Shown in pieces: positions 41,427 to 50,039 of a stretch of DNA of 64,000 bases. The stretch covers positions 496,001-560,000 of the forward strand of contig CAVUCS010000004.1 of assembly GCA_963740065.1 (NCBI GenBank), in the 5' to 3' direction. Positions within the stretch are counted from its first letter, which is position 1, and every line of letters begins with the position of its first letter. The notes beneath the pieces were generated by a model. The model was not told where the DNA came from. It saw only the letters and a program-made list of their open reading frames with translations, and did not search any database. The stretch comes from DASVDE01 sp963740065 (GTDB taxonomy: Bacteria > Actinomycetota > Thermoleophilia > Solirubrobacterales > 70-9). The translations under genes were made by a program, and so were the position numbers.

Positions 41427-42668
41427 ATGAGGCGGACGCTTACGTGTTTTGCCGCAATTACCGTGCTCGCTCTGTTGCCGATCGCGGTCGCCGGTGCGCA
41501 ATCGCCGTCCTGTGCGGCGATGAAGACCTGGCTGCGGCAGGGCGGCGGTAATGCCGCCGGCCTGCTGGTGGTTGACGCGAATACGGGCGAGGTTGCCTGT
41601 CGCAAGGCCGCGAAGCGGCGGCGATCGCTCGCCTCGAACACGAAGCTGTTCACGACCTCCACCGCGCTGGCGCGCCTTGGACCCCAGACGCGAATCGCCA
41701 CCCAGGTGTTGAGCAACGGAACGCTCAATGCAAACGGCGTCCTGCGCGGCAGTCTCTACCTGAAGGGAGGCGGCGATCCCGCCCTCGGCACCCCCGCTTT
41801 CTACGAGCGCTTCCGCGGTGGATTGGGGACGAACATTTTCTCGCTGAAGAGGCAGATACGCGCCGCCGGAATCAAGTCGGTGACTGGACGTCTCTACGCC
41901 GACGACTCCGTCTTCGACCGCATTCGCGGGGTCGCCGACTCCGGCTTCGCGACCAGTCCCTACATCGGCCCCCTCTCCGGGCTCGCCTTCAACTCCGGCT
42001 ACAGCGGGCCGGGCGGGCATTCCTTCGCCGCCGACCCGGCGAAGACCGCGGCGGCAACGCTGGCCCGCTCCCTGCGCGTGGCCGGTGTTCGACTGCGCGC
42101 CCGCCCCGCCCTGCGCGCCGCCCCGGCGAGCGCCAAACGGGTCGCAGTGGTGCGCTCGCCAACCGTCTCCCAGCTCGCCGATGCCACCAACGTCCCCTCC
42201 AACAACTACTACGCCGAGACCCTGGCCAAGCTGCTCGGCGCGCGCTTCGGCGGCGACGGCAGCACCGCTGCAGGCACCACCGTCGTCGCTCGCTTCGCCC
42301 GTTCGCTGGGCTCCGGTGTCCACGCCGTCGACGGTTCGGGCCTGACCCACTCCAACCGCGCTTCCCCGGCGCAGGTGGTGACCCTTCTGCGCGCGATGTG
42401 GAGAACCGAGGCAGGTGACGCCTTCATCCAATCGCTCCCCCTGGCGGGGCGGGAGGGGACCGTCGCCTCGCGCATGGACGGCACCGCCGCCGCCGGCCGC
42501 TGCCGGACCAAGACCGGCACCCTGACCGGCGTCAGCGCCCTCTCCGGCTACTGCTTCAACCGCAGCGGCAAGGTGATGGCGTTCTCGATCCTGATGAATG
42601 GCGTGCGCAACCTTTACCTCGCCCACCTAGACCAAGACCGCATCGCCGCCGCCGTGGCGAGCTACTGA
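41427..42668 (+). CDS. dacB: D-alanyl-D-alanine carboxypeptidase/endopeptidase (PBP4, family S13)
   Basis: The 413-residue exported protein has a signal peptide (1-24). The three penicillin-binding motifs are SxxK in LASNTKLFT, SxN in VPSNNYYAE and KTG in RTKTGTLTGV. Between the first two lies the inserted region of about 150 residues typical of PBP4/DacB, here reduced. It trims pentapeptide stems or cross-links in the wall. The end overlaps the convergent ligA gene by 7 bp. Symbol given by family; orthology not tested. Confidence 0.9.
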   Translation: MRRTLTCFAAITVLALLPIAVAGAQSPSCAAMKTWLRQGGGNAAGLLVVDANTGEVACRKAAKRRRSLASNTKLFTTSTALARLGPQTRIATQVLSNGTLNANGVLRGSLYLKGGGDPALGTPAFYERFRGGLGTNIFSLKRQIRAAGIKSVTGRLYADDSVFDRIRGVADSGFATSPYIGPLSGLAFNSGYSGPGGHSFAADPAKTAAATLARSLRVAGVRLRARPALRAAPASAKRVAVVRSPTVSQLADATNVPSNNYYAETLAKLLGARFGGDGSTAAGTTVVARFARSLGSGVHAVDGSGLTHSNRASPAQVVTLLRAMWRTEAGDAFIQSLPLAGREGTVASRMDGTAAAGRCRTKTGTLTGVSALSGYCFNRSGKVMAFSILMNGVRNLYLAHLDQDRIAAAVASY

Positions 42669-44674
42669 AGCAAGCCGCGCAAGCCGTCCTCGTCGAGGAC
42701 CTCGACCCCGAGTCTTTCGGCCTTGGCAAGCTTTGAGCCCGGGCTGTCGCCGGCGAGCACGTAGTCGGTCTTTCTGGAGACCGAGTTGGTCACCTTGCCT
42801 CCCGCGGCCTTGATCAGGGCAGCGGCCTGATCACGAGTGAGGCCGGGGAGGGTGCCGGTGAGCACCAGCGTCTTCCCCTCCAGTGGGCCGCCGACCGCCC
42901 GACGCTCAGAGGGATCCTGCTCCAGTCGCAGGCCCTTCTCACGCAGCTTCTCGATCAGCGCCCAGGTGCTCTCGTCGCTGAGCGACTCTGCGATCTGCAC
43001 GGCCATGATCGGGCCGACGCCCTCGACCTCCTCGATCCGCTCCGGGTCGGCGGCGTGCAGCTCATCGATCGAGCCAAAATAGTCAGCCAGCGCCTCGGCC
43101 GTGACGAAACCAACCCCGGGCAGACCGAGTGCATAGAGGACGCGCTTGAAGGGGCGAGAACGGGAGGTCTCGATCGCCGCGACGAGGTTGCGGGCGGAGA
43201 TCTCGGCTAGACCTTCCAGCTCGGCCAGCCGCTCCTCGGTCAGCTCGTAGATGTCGGCAACGTCGTCGATCAGACCCTCCTGCAGAAAACGCAAAGCCTG
43301 CTTCTCCCCCAGGCCGTCGATGTCCATTGCCCCTCGACTGACGAAGTGCTTGACATGCTGGAAGGACTGACCGGGGCAGCCCTTGCGGTTGGGGCAAATA
43401 CTGAAGACCGCGTCCTCGGGCTTAACCGTGAGCGTGCCGCAAGCCGGGCATCTTCTCGGCGGCTTCACTCTGCGGGCGCCTCTTTTGCGGCGCTGGATCA
43501 GCGGAGAGACGACCTGGGGAATGACGTCGCCGGCTCGCATCACCACCACCTCGTCCCCCACCCGCACGTCCTTGCGCGCCAGGTCCTCCTCGTTGTGGAG
43601 AGTCGCGGTGCTGACCGTGACGCCGCCGACACCGACCGGTTTCAGCATCGCAAAGGGAACCAGGTGCCCGGTGCGGCCGACGTTCCAGACCACGTTGAGC
43701 AGCTCGGTAGTTGCCGTGGTGGGGGCGAACTTCCAAGCGATCGCCCAGCGCGGCTCGCGGCCGACGACGCCCAGCTCCCGCCACAGCGCCCGCTCATCGA
43801 TCTTGATCACAACTCCGTCTATTTCGTAGTCGAGCTCTTCGCGGCGCTCCTCCCACCAACGACAGCGCTCGACCACTGAGTCGATCGCCTCGTGGTGATC
43901 CGTATCGGGATTGACCTTGAAGCCGCGCCGGCGCAGCCAGGCGACTTCGTCGGTGTGGGTGGCGAGATCGAGGCCTTGAGCGGCGCCGAGGCCATAGCAC
44001 CAGATAGAGAGCGGTCGCTCGGCGGCGAGAGCGGGGTCGAGCTGACGAATCGAACCGGCGGCGGAGTTGCGCGGGTTGGCGAAGGTCGGCTCTCCTGCCG
44101 CGGCGCGGCGTTCATTCAAGGCTTTGAAATCGGCGATCGGCAGGTAGACCTCACCGCGCACCTCAACCAGGGGCGGCGCATCGTCGATCCGTAGCGGGAT
44201 CGCGCCGATCGTGCGCAGGTTGCGAGTCACGTCCTCGCCGACGCGACCATCGCCACGGGTGGCGCCACGGACGAGGACCCCGTTCTCGTAGGTGAGGGAG
44301 ATGGCGAGGCCGTCGATCTTCGGCTCCGTCGTGTAGCTGAACTGCGAAGCGGTTATGTCGAGGCGTTTGAGGTGGTTGCGGACACGCGTCTCCCAGGCGC
44401 GCAGTTCCTCCTCGTTGCGAGCGTTGGCGAGGGAGAGCATCTGCTCGGCGTGCTCGACTCTCTCGAAGCGTTCCAGTGGAGGGGCGCCCACCCTCTGCGT
44501 TGGCGAGTCGGCGCCGCGAAGCTCAGGGTGGTCGGCCTCGATCGCGCGCAGCTCGTCGAGCAGCGCGTCGTAGGCATCGTCGCCAATATCGGGATCGTCG
44601 AGGACGTAGTAGCGATGGTTGTGCCGCTCGAGCTGAAGACGCAACTCGGCGGCGCGTTTGGCGTCCCCGCTCAT
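42662..44674 (-). CDS. ligA: NAD-dependent DNA ligase
   Basis: The 670-residue protein has the full domain series. Domain Ia (HNHRYYVLDDPDIGDDAYD) binds NMN, and the adenylation motif is EPKIDGLAISLTYENG. An OB-fold with GRTGHLVPFAMLKPV follows, then a Zn finger CPACGTLTVK...CPNRKGCPG (four Cys), HhH repeats (IDGLGEKQALRFL and LPGVGFVTAEALADYFG) and a C-terminal BRCT (LEGKTLVLTGTLPGLTRDQA). It joins Okazaki fragments with NAD. Its ATG overlaps the surE stop (44671-44674). Confidence 0.97.
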   Translation of the reverse strand: MSGDAKRAAELRLQLERHNHRYYVLDDPDIGDDAYDALLDELRAIEADHPELRGADSPTQRVGAPPLERFERVEHAEQMLSLANARNEEELRAWETRVRNHLKRLDITASQFSYTTEPKIDGLAISLTYENGVLVRGATRGDGRVGEDVTRNLRTIGAIPLRIDDAPPLVEVRGEVYLPIADFKALNERRAAAGEPTFANPRNSAAGSIRQLDPALAAERPLSIWCYGLGAAQGLDLATHTDEVAWLRRRGFKVNPDTDHHEAIDSVVERCRWWEERREELDYEIDGVVIKIDERALWRELGVVGREPRWAIAWKFAPTTATTELLNVVWNVGRTGHLVPFAMLKPVGVGGVTVSTATLHNEEDLARKDVRVGDEVVVMRAGDVIPQVVSPLIQRRKRGARRVKPPRRCPACGTLTVKPEDAVFSICPNRKGCPGQSFQHVKHFVSRGAMDIDGLGEKQALRFLQEGLIDDVADIYELTEERLAELEGLAEISARNLVAAIETSRSRPFKRVLYALGLPGVGFVTAEALADYFGSIDELHAADPERIEEVEGVGPIMAVQIAESLSDESTWALIEKLREKGLRLEQDPSERRAVGGPLEGKTLVLTGTLPGLTRDQAAALIKAAGGKVTNSVSRKTDYVLAGDSPGSKLAKAERLGVEVLDEDGLRGLLQ

Positions 44675-45477
44675 CTGGAGGCGCAGGCCGCCAGCATCTC
44701 CTCGAAGCGCCAGCCGCGCAACCGCTCCAGCCCGCCGTGATCGGTGAGATCGAAATGAATCGGCGTTACCGCGATGCGTCCACTGGCGACAGCGGTCAGG
44801 TCAGTCCCCTCGACCTCTTCGTACCCTGGCTGCCAGCCATAGATCTCGTAGTGACGTCGGCCCTCATCGTCCTCGCGCACCAGCTTCAGCTCGTCGTTGT
44901 AGATGCGTTTGCCCAGCTTCGTGACCTCGACCCCTTTGGGCTCACCCGCGGGGCAGTTCACATTGATCAAGGTCGCCTCCGGCATCGACTCAACCATCAG
45001 TTGCCCCACAAGCTCCGCCGTAAAAGCCGCGGCGACGCCGAACTCAAACTGCCCGCTGACATAACCCATCCCCCCACCGCTCGACTGCTGAGATACAGCG
45101 ACCGCCGGAATCCCAAGCACAATCCCCTCGAAGGCCGCCGCCACGGTCCCGGAGTAGGTGATGTCATCGCCAAGGTTGGCGCCGTGGTTTATCCCCGAGA
45201 CGATCAGATCCGGTCGGTGCCCGACGAGCCCTAGTTCGGCAAATCGAACGCAATCGACTGGCGTTCCATCCGTGGCATACCCCTTGTCTCCGTCTCCAAA
45301 CTCAACCTCTTCGACGGTTAGGGGCGAACGGGTCGTAATGCTCCGCGCCGTCGCACTGCGATTCGAGTCTGGCGCAATGACATCGACCTCGACGCCTTCA
45401 ATCTCGCGTATTGCCCGACGCGCCGCCTGAAGTCCCGGGGCAGAGATCCCATCGTCATTGGTTAGGAGTACGCGCAT
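44671..45477 (-). CDS. surE: 5'/3'-nucleotidase SurE
   Basis: The start at 45477 gives MRVLLTNDDGISAPGLQ, the metal-binding NDD N-terminus. The longer frame from 45606 runs through a palindromic repeat and is not believed. The 268-residue protein keeps the PDSNRSATARSITTRSPL loop, SGINHGANLGDDITYSGTV and VNCPAG. It dephosphorylates nucleoside monophosphates. It is translationally coupled with ligA. Its leader (45478-45505) follows a strong terminator-like repeat, so surE-ligA must have its own promoter very close to the start. Confidence 0.94.
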   Translation of the reverse strand: MRVLLTNDDGISAPGLQAARRAIREIEGVEVDVIAPDSNRSATARSITTRSPLTVEEVEFGDGDKGYATDGTPVDCVRFAELGLVGHRPDLIVSGINHGANLGDDITYSGTVAAAFEGIVLGIPAVAVSQQSSGGGMGYVSGQFEFGVAAAFTAELVGQLMVESMPEATLINVNCPAGEPKGVEVTKLGKRIYNDELKLVREDDEGRRHYEIYGWQPGYEEVEGTDLTAVASGRIAVTPIHFDLTDHGGLERLRGWRFEEMLAACASR

Positions 45478-45505
45478 CTGACCGATTCTAGGTCGAGGAC
45501 CGGAA

Positions 45506-45600
45506 GAGGGCGCGGGGCACCCCTCCGACGGGCGGATACTCAGAGCCGTCCAGCTAATTAGCTGGACGGCGAGTTCGGCGGAGGGGTGCCCCGCGCCCTC
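45506..45600 (-). repeat. Structured inverted repeat, family B copy 1 (terminator-like)
   Basis: Perfect 22-bp arms (45506-45527 and 45579-45600; gagggcgcggggcacccctc then cg) enclose the core ggcggatactcaga followed by a 26-bp perfect palindrome (45545-45570; half-site gccgtccagctaa) and gagt. Copy 2 is at 50762-50858. It starts 3 nt after the stop of the minus-strand gene at 45603, and the sequence from that stop reads TGAGGGAGGG, as also at rplQ. Confidence 0.85.
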
Positions 45601-45602
45601 CC

Positions 45603-46061
45603 TCAACCACCAGCAAGAACTCCAACCCGAGCCCTTGCCGCGCGCGCGAGCGAGTCGACGCGTGCAGCTACCACCTTGGCATCAACGGCATCCGAGAGAG
45701 CCCTGATCGACTTGAGCGCTGCCGCGTAGCCGGCGGGGTCGATCACTCGCAGGTCAGCGCCCGCCGCGGTCAAATCTTGTTGGGCGCGAGCGACGGCGGC
45801 CTGGGAAGCCTCGTACTCGGTCGGCGAGACAACGCGCCCGTTTCGGACAGAGCCGCCGTACTCGACCGGGACCAGCTCCAGGCCGGCGGCGACGGGCTCG
45901 AGCTTTGCTCGCGCATCCGCGACCTGCTCGGCGAGAGATGGCTGGGAGACGGACCCTCTGCCGGCGAATAGGCCGGTCAAGCCTCCGATCAGCAAGCCGA
46001 TCGCCACCGCCACAATGAGCGCGCCGGAGTTACGTTCGCCGGTCTGCCGATAGAGAGACAT
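45603..46061 (-). CDS. Hypothetical membrane-anchored coiled-coil protein
   Basis: The Met at 46061 (MSLYRQTGERNSG) follows GCCCTCCTG and gives 152 residues. The long frame upstream lies over the hydantoinase gene and is a shadow. A single helix (ALIVAVAIGLLIGGLTGLFAG, about 14-34) is followed by a helical outside part with Ala-rich heptads (LAEQVADARAKLEPVAAGL and SQAAVARAQQDLTAAGADL). It is the last gene of the iron-permease operon, 10 bp after the hydantoinase-like gene. The heptads suggest oligomerisation. I do not know a family. Confidence 0.75.
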   Translation of the reverse strand: MSLYRQTGERNSGALIVAVAIGLLIGGLTGLFAGRGSVSQPSLAEQVADARAKLEPVAAGLELVPVEYGGSVRNGRVVSPTEYEASQAAVARAQQDLTAAGADLRVIDPAGYAAALKSIRALSDAVDAKVVAARVDSLARAARARVGVLAGG

Positions 46062-46071
46062 CAGGAGGGCA

Positions 46072-48192
46072 TTATTTCGCGAGAACGGCGACGGCGGCTC
46101 CGTCGTGCTCACCGAGCGCTCTCTGCGCGACGCTGAGCACTTCGCTGGGACGACGGGCATCGGAAAGATCGACGATTCGTGGTCCGCAGACAAGGGACAC
46201 GCGGGGCAGCATCGAGGCGACACCGAGGTTGACTGAGGCCTCTTCGACCGCGTCGCCGAGGCGCTCGATGAAGTCCTCGCCCTCGCCAACCAGCAACTGT
46301 CTTGCGCTCTCGGCCAGGGGCACGCCCCCGAGTGGATCGACGACAGCAACCTCGCCGCCATGACCGTTGCCCGAATAGTAGACGCGGTAAAAATCGTTGC
46401 CCGCGACAAGGGACAGGCGCTCCGCGTCCATCCCCAGCGCCGCGGCGGCGGCGCCGAGGCGCTGCTCGTCGGCTGCCGGGCGGCGCGTGGCAGCGCCCGC
46501 TTCCAATTGCACGGCGCCGGTCGCGACGGCGCGGACCACACCCTCCGCCGGCTCATAGGAGGTCTCCGTGGAGACCGTCGCGGGCGAGGCGCCGGACTCG
46601 ACACACTCGCGTTCGGCCTGGCGCGCGGCCGTGAGCTTCGCCGAGGCGCCCTCGGCGGCGGTTGCCGTGCGCACCACCTCCGCGCGGACGAGGGAGAGAG
46701 CGGCGCCAACCGACGAGAGAACCTCGGCATGCTCGGGGCTGACCAACTCGGCCTCCAAACGCCGGGCGACCTCGGGGGCCAGCGCCGACGCGGCGCCGCC
46801 GATGGCGACGAGGGGGGCATCCGGCCCGAGGTCGTGGGCACGGCGTGCCTCGCGCGCGGCGGCGACGATCTTCTCGACCGCGCCGTCCAGAACGGCGCGG
46901 GCTGCCTCTTCGGGACCGGAGCGCATCCTACGGCCGAGCGGCGTGAAGGCGGCCAACACGGCGCCGCGTCGCTCCGCGTCGTCCCCCGCCACCAGCCCGA
47001 GCGCATGGGCTGCGCAGGTTGCGGTCAGCGCAAAGCGACGCTCGCCGGCGACCGCGCACGCGTACTCCGCCGGATCGCCCGGACGCGGCGCCACCATTTC
47101 GAGGCGAAGCGGAACACCGAGAAGTTCCTCGGGCGCCGCGAAGCAGGCGTAGGGCAAGCCGGCGATATGGGCGCTGCGCGGGCCAACTTCGGCAATCCGA
47201 CGCCGTCCCAGGCGGGCCATGCTGCCACCGGCGGCGCCGACCACCCAACTATCGACCGAACGGATCGAGGTCGGGCGTCCCATTACCTTGATCGAGCGCA
47301 GGACCGGTCGGCCCCGCTTGACAACCGAAACGTTGGAGCTGGTCCCCCCGCATTCGAGGACTATCGCGTCAGTCACCTCGAGCTGGTGCAGCGCGGCCGC
47401 TACACCGGCGGCCGGCCCCGAGCCGATCGTGAATGAAGGGCGGCGGCGGAAGGACTCCGTGCTCATCGCGCCGCCATCGCCGCGCAGGACGAGCAACGGC
47501 GCATCGACCGCGGCTGCCTCGAGAGCGTCAGCTACGACCCCGGCCGTCAACTCCACTACCGGGAGAACGGCGGCGTTGATAGCGGCGCTGACCGTGCGGG
47601 TTTCAAGACCGTAGGTCCCGGTCAACTCATGCCCACAGCAGGCCGGTAGGCCAAGCTCGCGGGCCAGGGCGGCGACCATCAGCTCCCCCTCGGGATCGTC
47701 GACGGAGTAGGCGCCGCTCACCGCGATTGCCTCGCAACCGCGCTCGGCGAGGCGCAGCAGCGCCGCTCGCACTGCCTCCTCGTCAAGCCCCGCGGTCGCG
47801 TCGAGCATCTCGTGCTCGGTCTCAAGACTGTGCCCGGCGGCGAGTTTGACTGAGCCGATTCGGGTCCGCTTTCGCGTCGCGCGTAGCTCCGCGCCGACGC
47901 CGATCCCGATCACACCGACCCGCGCCACGTCTCCCTCCAACAGCGCATTCATCGCTTGGGTTGTCGAGAAAGCGGCGTACTCGACCGCCCCCCTCTCCTC
48001 GCCCAGCTGATCGAGCAATCCGCGAAGCGCGGCCGCGACCCCGGCGGTGACCCCGCTCTCGGCAGCGTGGGTGGTGGGCACTGAGCAGTGCGCGCGCAGG
48101 TGATGGCCACGAGACTCGACCGCGACGGCCTTGGTGAAGGTGCCGCCGACGTCGACTCCGACCCGCAGTCCACCTGCCGGCGCTGCGCTCAT
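46072..48192 (-). CDS. Hydantoinase/oxoprolinase-family protein (HyuA-like)
   Basis: The 706-residue ASKHA-fold protein opens with RVGVDVGGTFTKAVAVES (phosphate 1 motif). It has FSTTQAMNALLEG, LRGDGGAMSTESFRRRPSFT, SGPAAGVAAALHQL, VLECGGTSSNVSVV and VGAAGGSM, which are the HyuA/HydA landmarks. Relatives hydrolyse 5-oxoproline or hydantoins with ATP, usually together with a HyuB partner that is missing here. About 200 C-terminal residues are unlike HyuA (EPAEGVVRAVATGAVQLEAG). It overlaps the iron-permease gene by 4 bp, an unusual setting that suggests a joint function. Confidence 0.83.
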   Translation of the reverse strand: MSAAPAGGLRVGVDVGGTFTKAVAVESRGHHLRAHCSVPTTHAAESGVTAGVAAALRGLLDQLGEERGAVEYAAFSTTQAMNALLEGDVARVGVIGIGVGAELRATRKRTRIGSVKLAAGHSLETEHEMLDATAGLDEEAVRAALLRLAERGCEAIAVSGAYSVDDPEGELMVAALARELGLPACCGHELTGTYGLETRTVSAAINAAVLPVVELTAGVVADALEAAAVDAPLLVLRGDGGAMSTESFRRRPSFTIGSGPAAGVAAALHQLEVTDAIVLECGGTSSNVSVVKRGRPVLRSIKVMGRPTSIRSVDSWVVGAAGGSMARLGRRRIAEVGPRSAHIAGLPYACFAAPEELLGVPLRLEMVAPRPGDPAEYACAVAGERRFALTATCAAHALGLVAGDDAERRGAVLAAFTPLGRRMRSGPEEAARAVLDGAVEKIVAAAREARRAHDLGPDAPLVAIGGAASALAPEVARRLEAELVSPEHAEVLSSVGAALSLVRAEVVRTATAAEGASAKLTAARQAERECVESGASPATVSTETSYEPAEGVVRAVATGAVQLEAGAATRRPAADEQRLGAAAAALGMDAERLSLVAGNDFYRVYYSGNGHGGEVAVVDPLGGVPLAESARQLLVGEGEDFIERLGDAVEEASVNLGVASMLPRVSLVCGPRIVDLSDARRPSEVLSVAQRALGEHDGAAVAVLAK

Positions 48193-49458
48193 GCCGGCTC
48201 CGCTCCCGATATCCGGCGTTGGCGCAGGGGCCGCCAGGCAAACACATAGCCGGCGCCGAGTACATAAACGGAGAGCAGCACGACCTGGGCCGCGATGCCC
48301 TGAGTAGTCGGGTGGATGCCGGTCAACTCAGCGAGAAACACCGGCAGCCGCGCCCAACCGCCGTCGATCGGAGTCGCGTTGATCACGTCGACCTCTTGCA
48401 GCGAGCGCACGGCGTTGCCGACGAGGGTGACGGAGAGCAACAGCAGGACCGAGACACCGGTAATCAGCATCGGTTTCAGCGGAAGTTTCTTGCCGAGGCC
48501 AAAGATCGCGTAGCCAACCCCGGCCAGGGCGAGGGCGGCGGTGAGGGCGCCCAATACCACCCAAAGGACCAAGCCCTGCGCGAAGAGGGTAAGCGCTTGG
48601 TAGAAGAGCACCGTCTCAAACCCCTCGCGGTAGACGGCGGTGAAGCCGAGGCCGGCGAACGCCAGCGCCCCACCGGCGGCGACGGCACTGGCCGTTCGGG
48701 CGCGCATGAACTCCATCCACCGTTTCTGCTCGAGACGGGAGACAAGCCAGAAGCTGACCCAAAAGAGGACGGCAACGGCAAGCAGGGCGGTCACCGCCTC
48801 CAAGACTTCGCGATTGACCGGTGCAATCTCAATCACGAACGTGGCCAAGAGGAAGGTGGCGGCGGTAGCTACAACGGCGCCCCCGACCCCGAGGACGAGC
48901 GGGCGCCGGTAGTTGGCGGCGCGTGCCGCCTCCAGCGAGCCGAGCAAGACGGCGATCAGCAGTACAGCCTCCAGCCCTTCTCGGAAAAGGATCGTGAAAG
49001 AGAAGCCGAAAGCGAGGGCCGGCGCGGCGAATCCCTTCGACTCCAACTCGCGCTTCACGTCGCGCAAGTCGGAACGAACCTCACGCGCGGAGCCGTGAAC
49101 GGCGCCGAGCGGGGCTCCGGCGCGGATCCCGTCCCGCAAGTCGGCAAAGGCGAACTCGAGATCGAGCACGAGGTTGGGATTTCGCAGTCGCAGGGGAATC
49201 TCGACGACTTCGAAGTGATCGAGGTAGGCGCTGCGGGCGAGGTCGTAACCGCGTTCGCGATCACCCGCCTCAGCGGCGTCGACTGAGCGATCGACGAGAA
49301 CGATTGCGCGATCGACCTCCTGCTGCGCCCTCTCCACCCCCACCGCGGTGTTCGCCGTCGCCGACGCTCGGAAGGGCGAAGACGACGAGCGCGAATAGGG
49401 CGGCGAGAACGCCGAGTGTTGCGGAGCGGCTGCGCAACGGGAGGGACAAGGTGCTCAC
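48189..49458 (-). CDS. FTR1-family iron permease, frame broken near the signal peptide
   Basis: The GTG at 49458 overlaps the stop of the upstream lipoprotein gene (GTGA). It gives a signal peptide, LRSRSATLGVLAALFALVVF. The frame is lost at about 49375-49395 and resumes as ATANTAVGVERAQQEVDRAI. An outside helical domain follows (GYDLARSAYLDHFEVVEIPL), then about seven helices with the iron motifs REGLE (in FREGLEAVL) and REGFE (in YREGFETVL). FTR1/EfeU proteins import ferric or oxidised ferrous iron. One +1/-2 change restores the whole protein (about 422 residues). Confidence 0.85.
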
Positions 49459-49891
49459 TGGCCTTTCAGCGCCTTCTCGGCCTGGTCGAGCTGGCGGTTG
49501 ACCTCGTCGACCAGCGCCGCACTTCGCCCGGCGTCTCGCCCGCGCTTGATCTCCTCGACGGATCTCGGTGGAGATCAAGAACTCCAGATCCTCGTTCAGC
49601 TCTTCGTCGCTCTCCCCCAGGGGCCCCTCAACTACTTCGAAGTGTTCGAGATAAGCGTCGCCGATCAGCTCATCGGCCTTCTCCGCATCGCCCTCCTGAT
49701 ACGCGGCCAAACCGGCAGCGAGGCCGGCGCGGACGAAGGCGATCTCGGAGATCGCCTTCTGAGGGGTCGCGACATCCTCGTGCTCCTCCGTCTTCGGTGG
49801 AGGACGAGTCGCCGCCGCAGCCGGCAAGGAGGACCAGCGCCGCGATGGAGGCCGCGAAGGCGGATCGAGTGAAACTCTTGGACATCGTCAT
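49455..49891 (-). CDS. Iron-uptake-associated lipoprotein (EfeO/FTR1-N-like), two frame breaks
   Basis: The ATG at 49891 has a GGAGAA upstream. Frame 1 gives a lipoprotein signal (SIAALVLLAGCGGDSSST). Frame 2 (from about 49795) gives KTEEHEDVATPQKAISEIAF, then YQEGDAEKADELIGDAYLEH and FEVVEGPLGESDEELNEDLE. Frame 3 (from about 49560) gives EIKRGRDAGRSAALVDEVNR and ends KALKGQ at the TGA that overlaps the FTR1 start. The YLEHFEVVE region repeats the YLDHFEVVE of the permease's outside domain, so the two proteins share an iron-capture fold. Two +1/-2 changes within 250 bp are needed. Confidence 0.75.
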
Positions 49892-49943
49892 CTGAGTGCT
49901 GTTCTCCTGCTCCAGGAAGAGGTGCGATTCGCCATTGAAGTTA

Positions 49944-49967
49944 TTAGGCGACCCTAAGCTCTTAGGG
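49944..49967 (-). promoter_or_regulatory. Metal-box-like palindromes upstream of the iron-uptake operon
   Basis: The inverted repeat ttaggcgaccctaa (49944-49957) overlaps the near-perfect palindrome ccctaagctcttaggg (49952-49967), and a further CCCTA lies at 49976-49980. TTAGG/CCTAA half-sites are the building blocks of DtxR/IdeR-type boxes, although the spacing here is shorter than the usual 19-bp box. The site is about 55-75 bp upstream of the lipoprotein start, where a repressor would act. Confidence 0.5.
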
Positions 49968-50039
49968 ATGCCAAACCCTAGCGATTCAGTCGGGATCATG
50001 TGATGCGATGGGCCTGCATACTCCGCGGCCGATGGCACT

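Noticed and set aside
45603..47006. 467-residue frame on the minus strand including the small membrane protein
   Set aside because: The part above 46061 lies inside the hydantoinase gene in another frame and has Pro/Ser/Arg-rich shadow composition. A ribosome site and Met at 46061 define the real gene.
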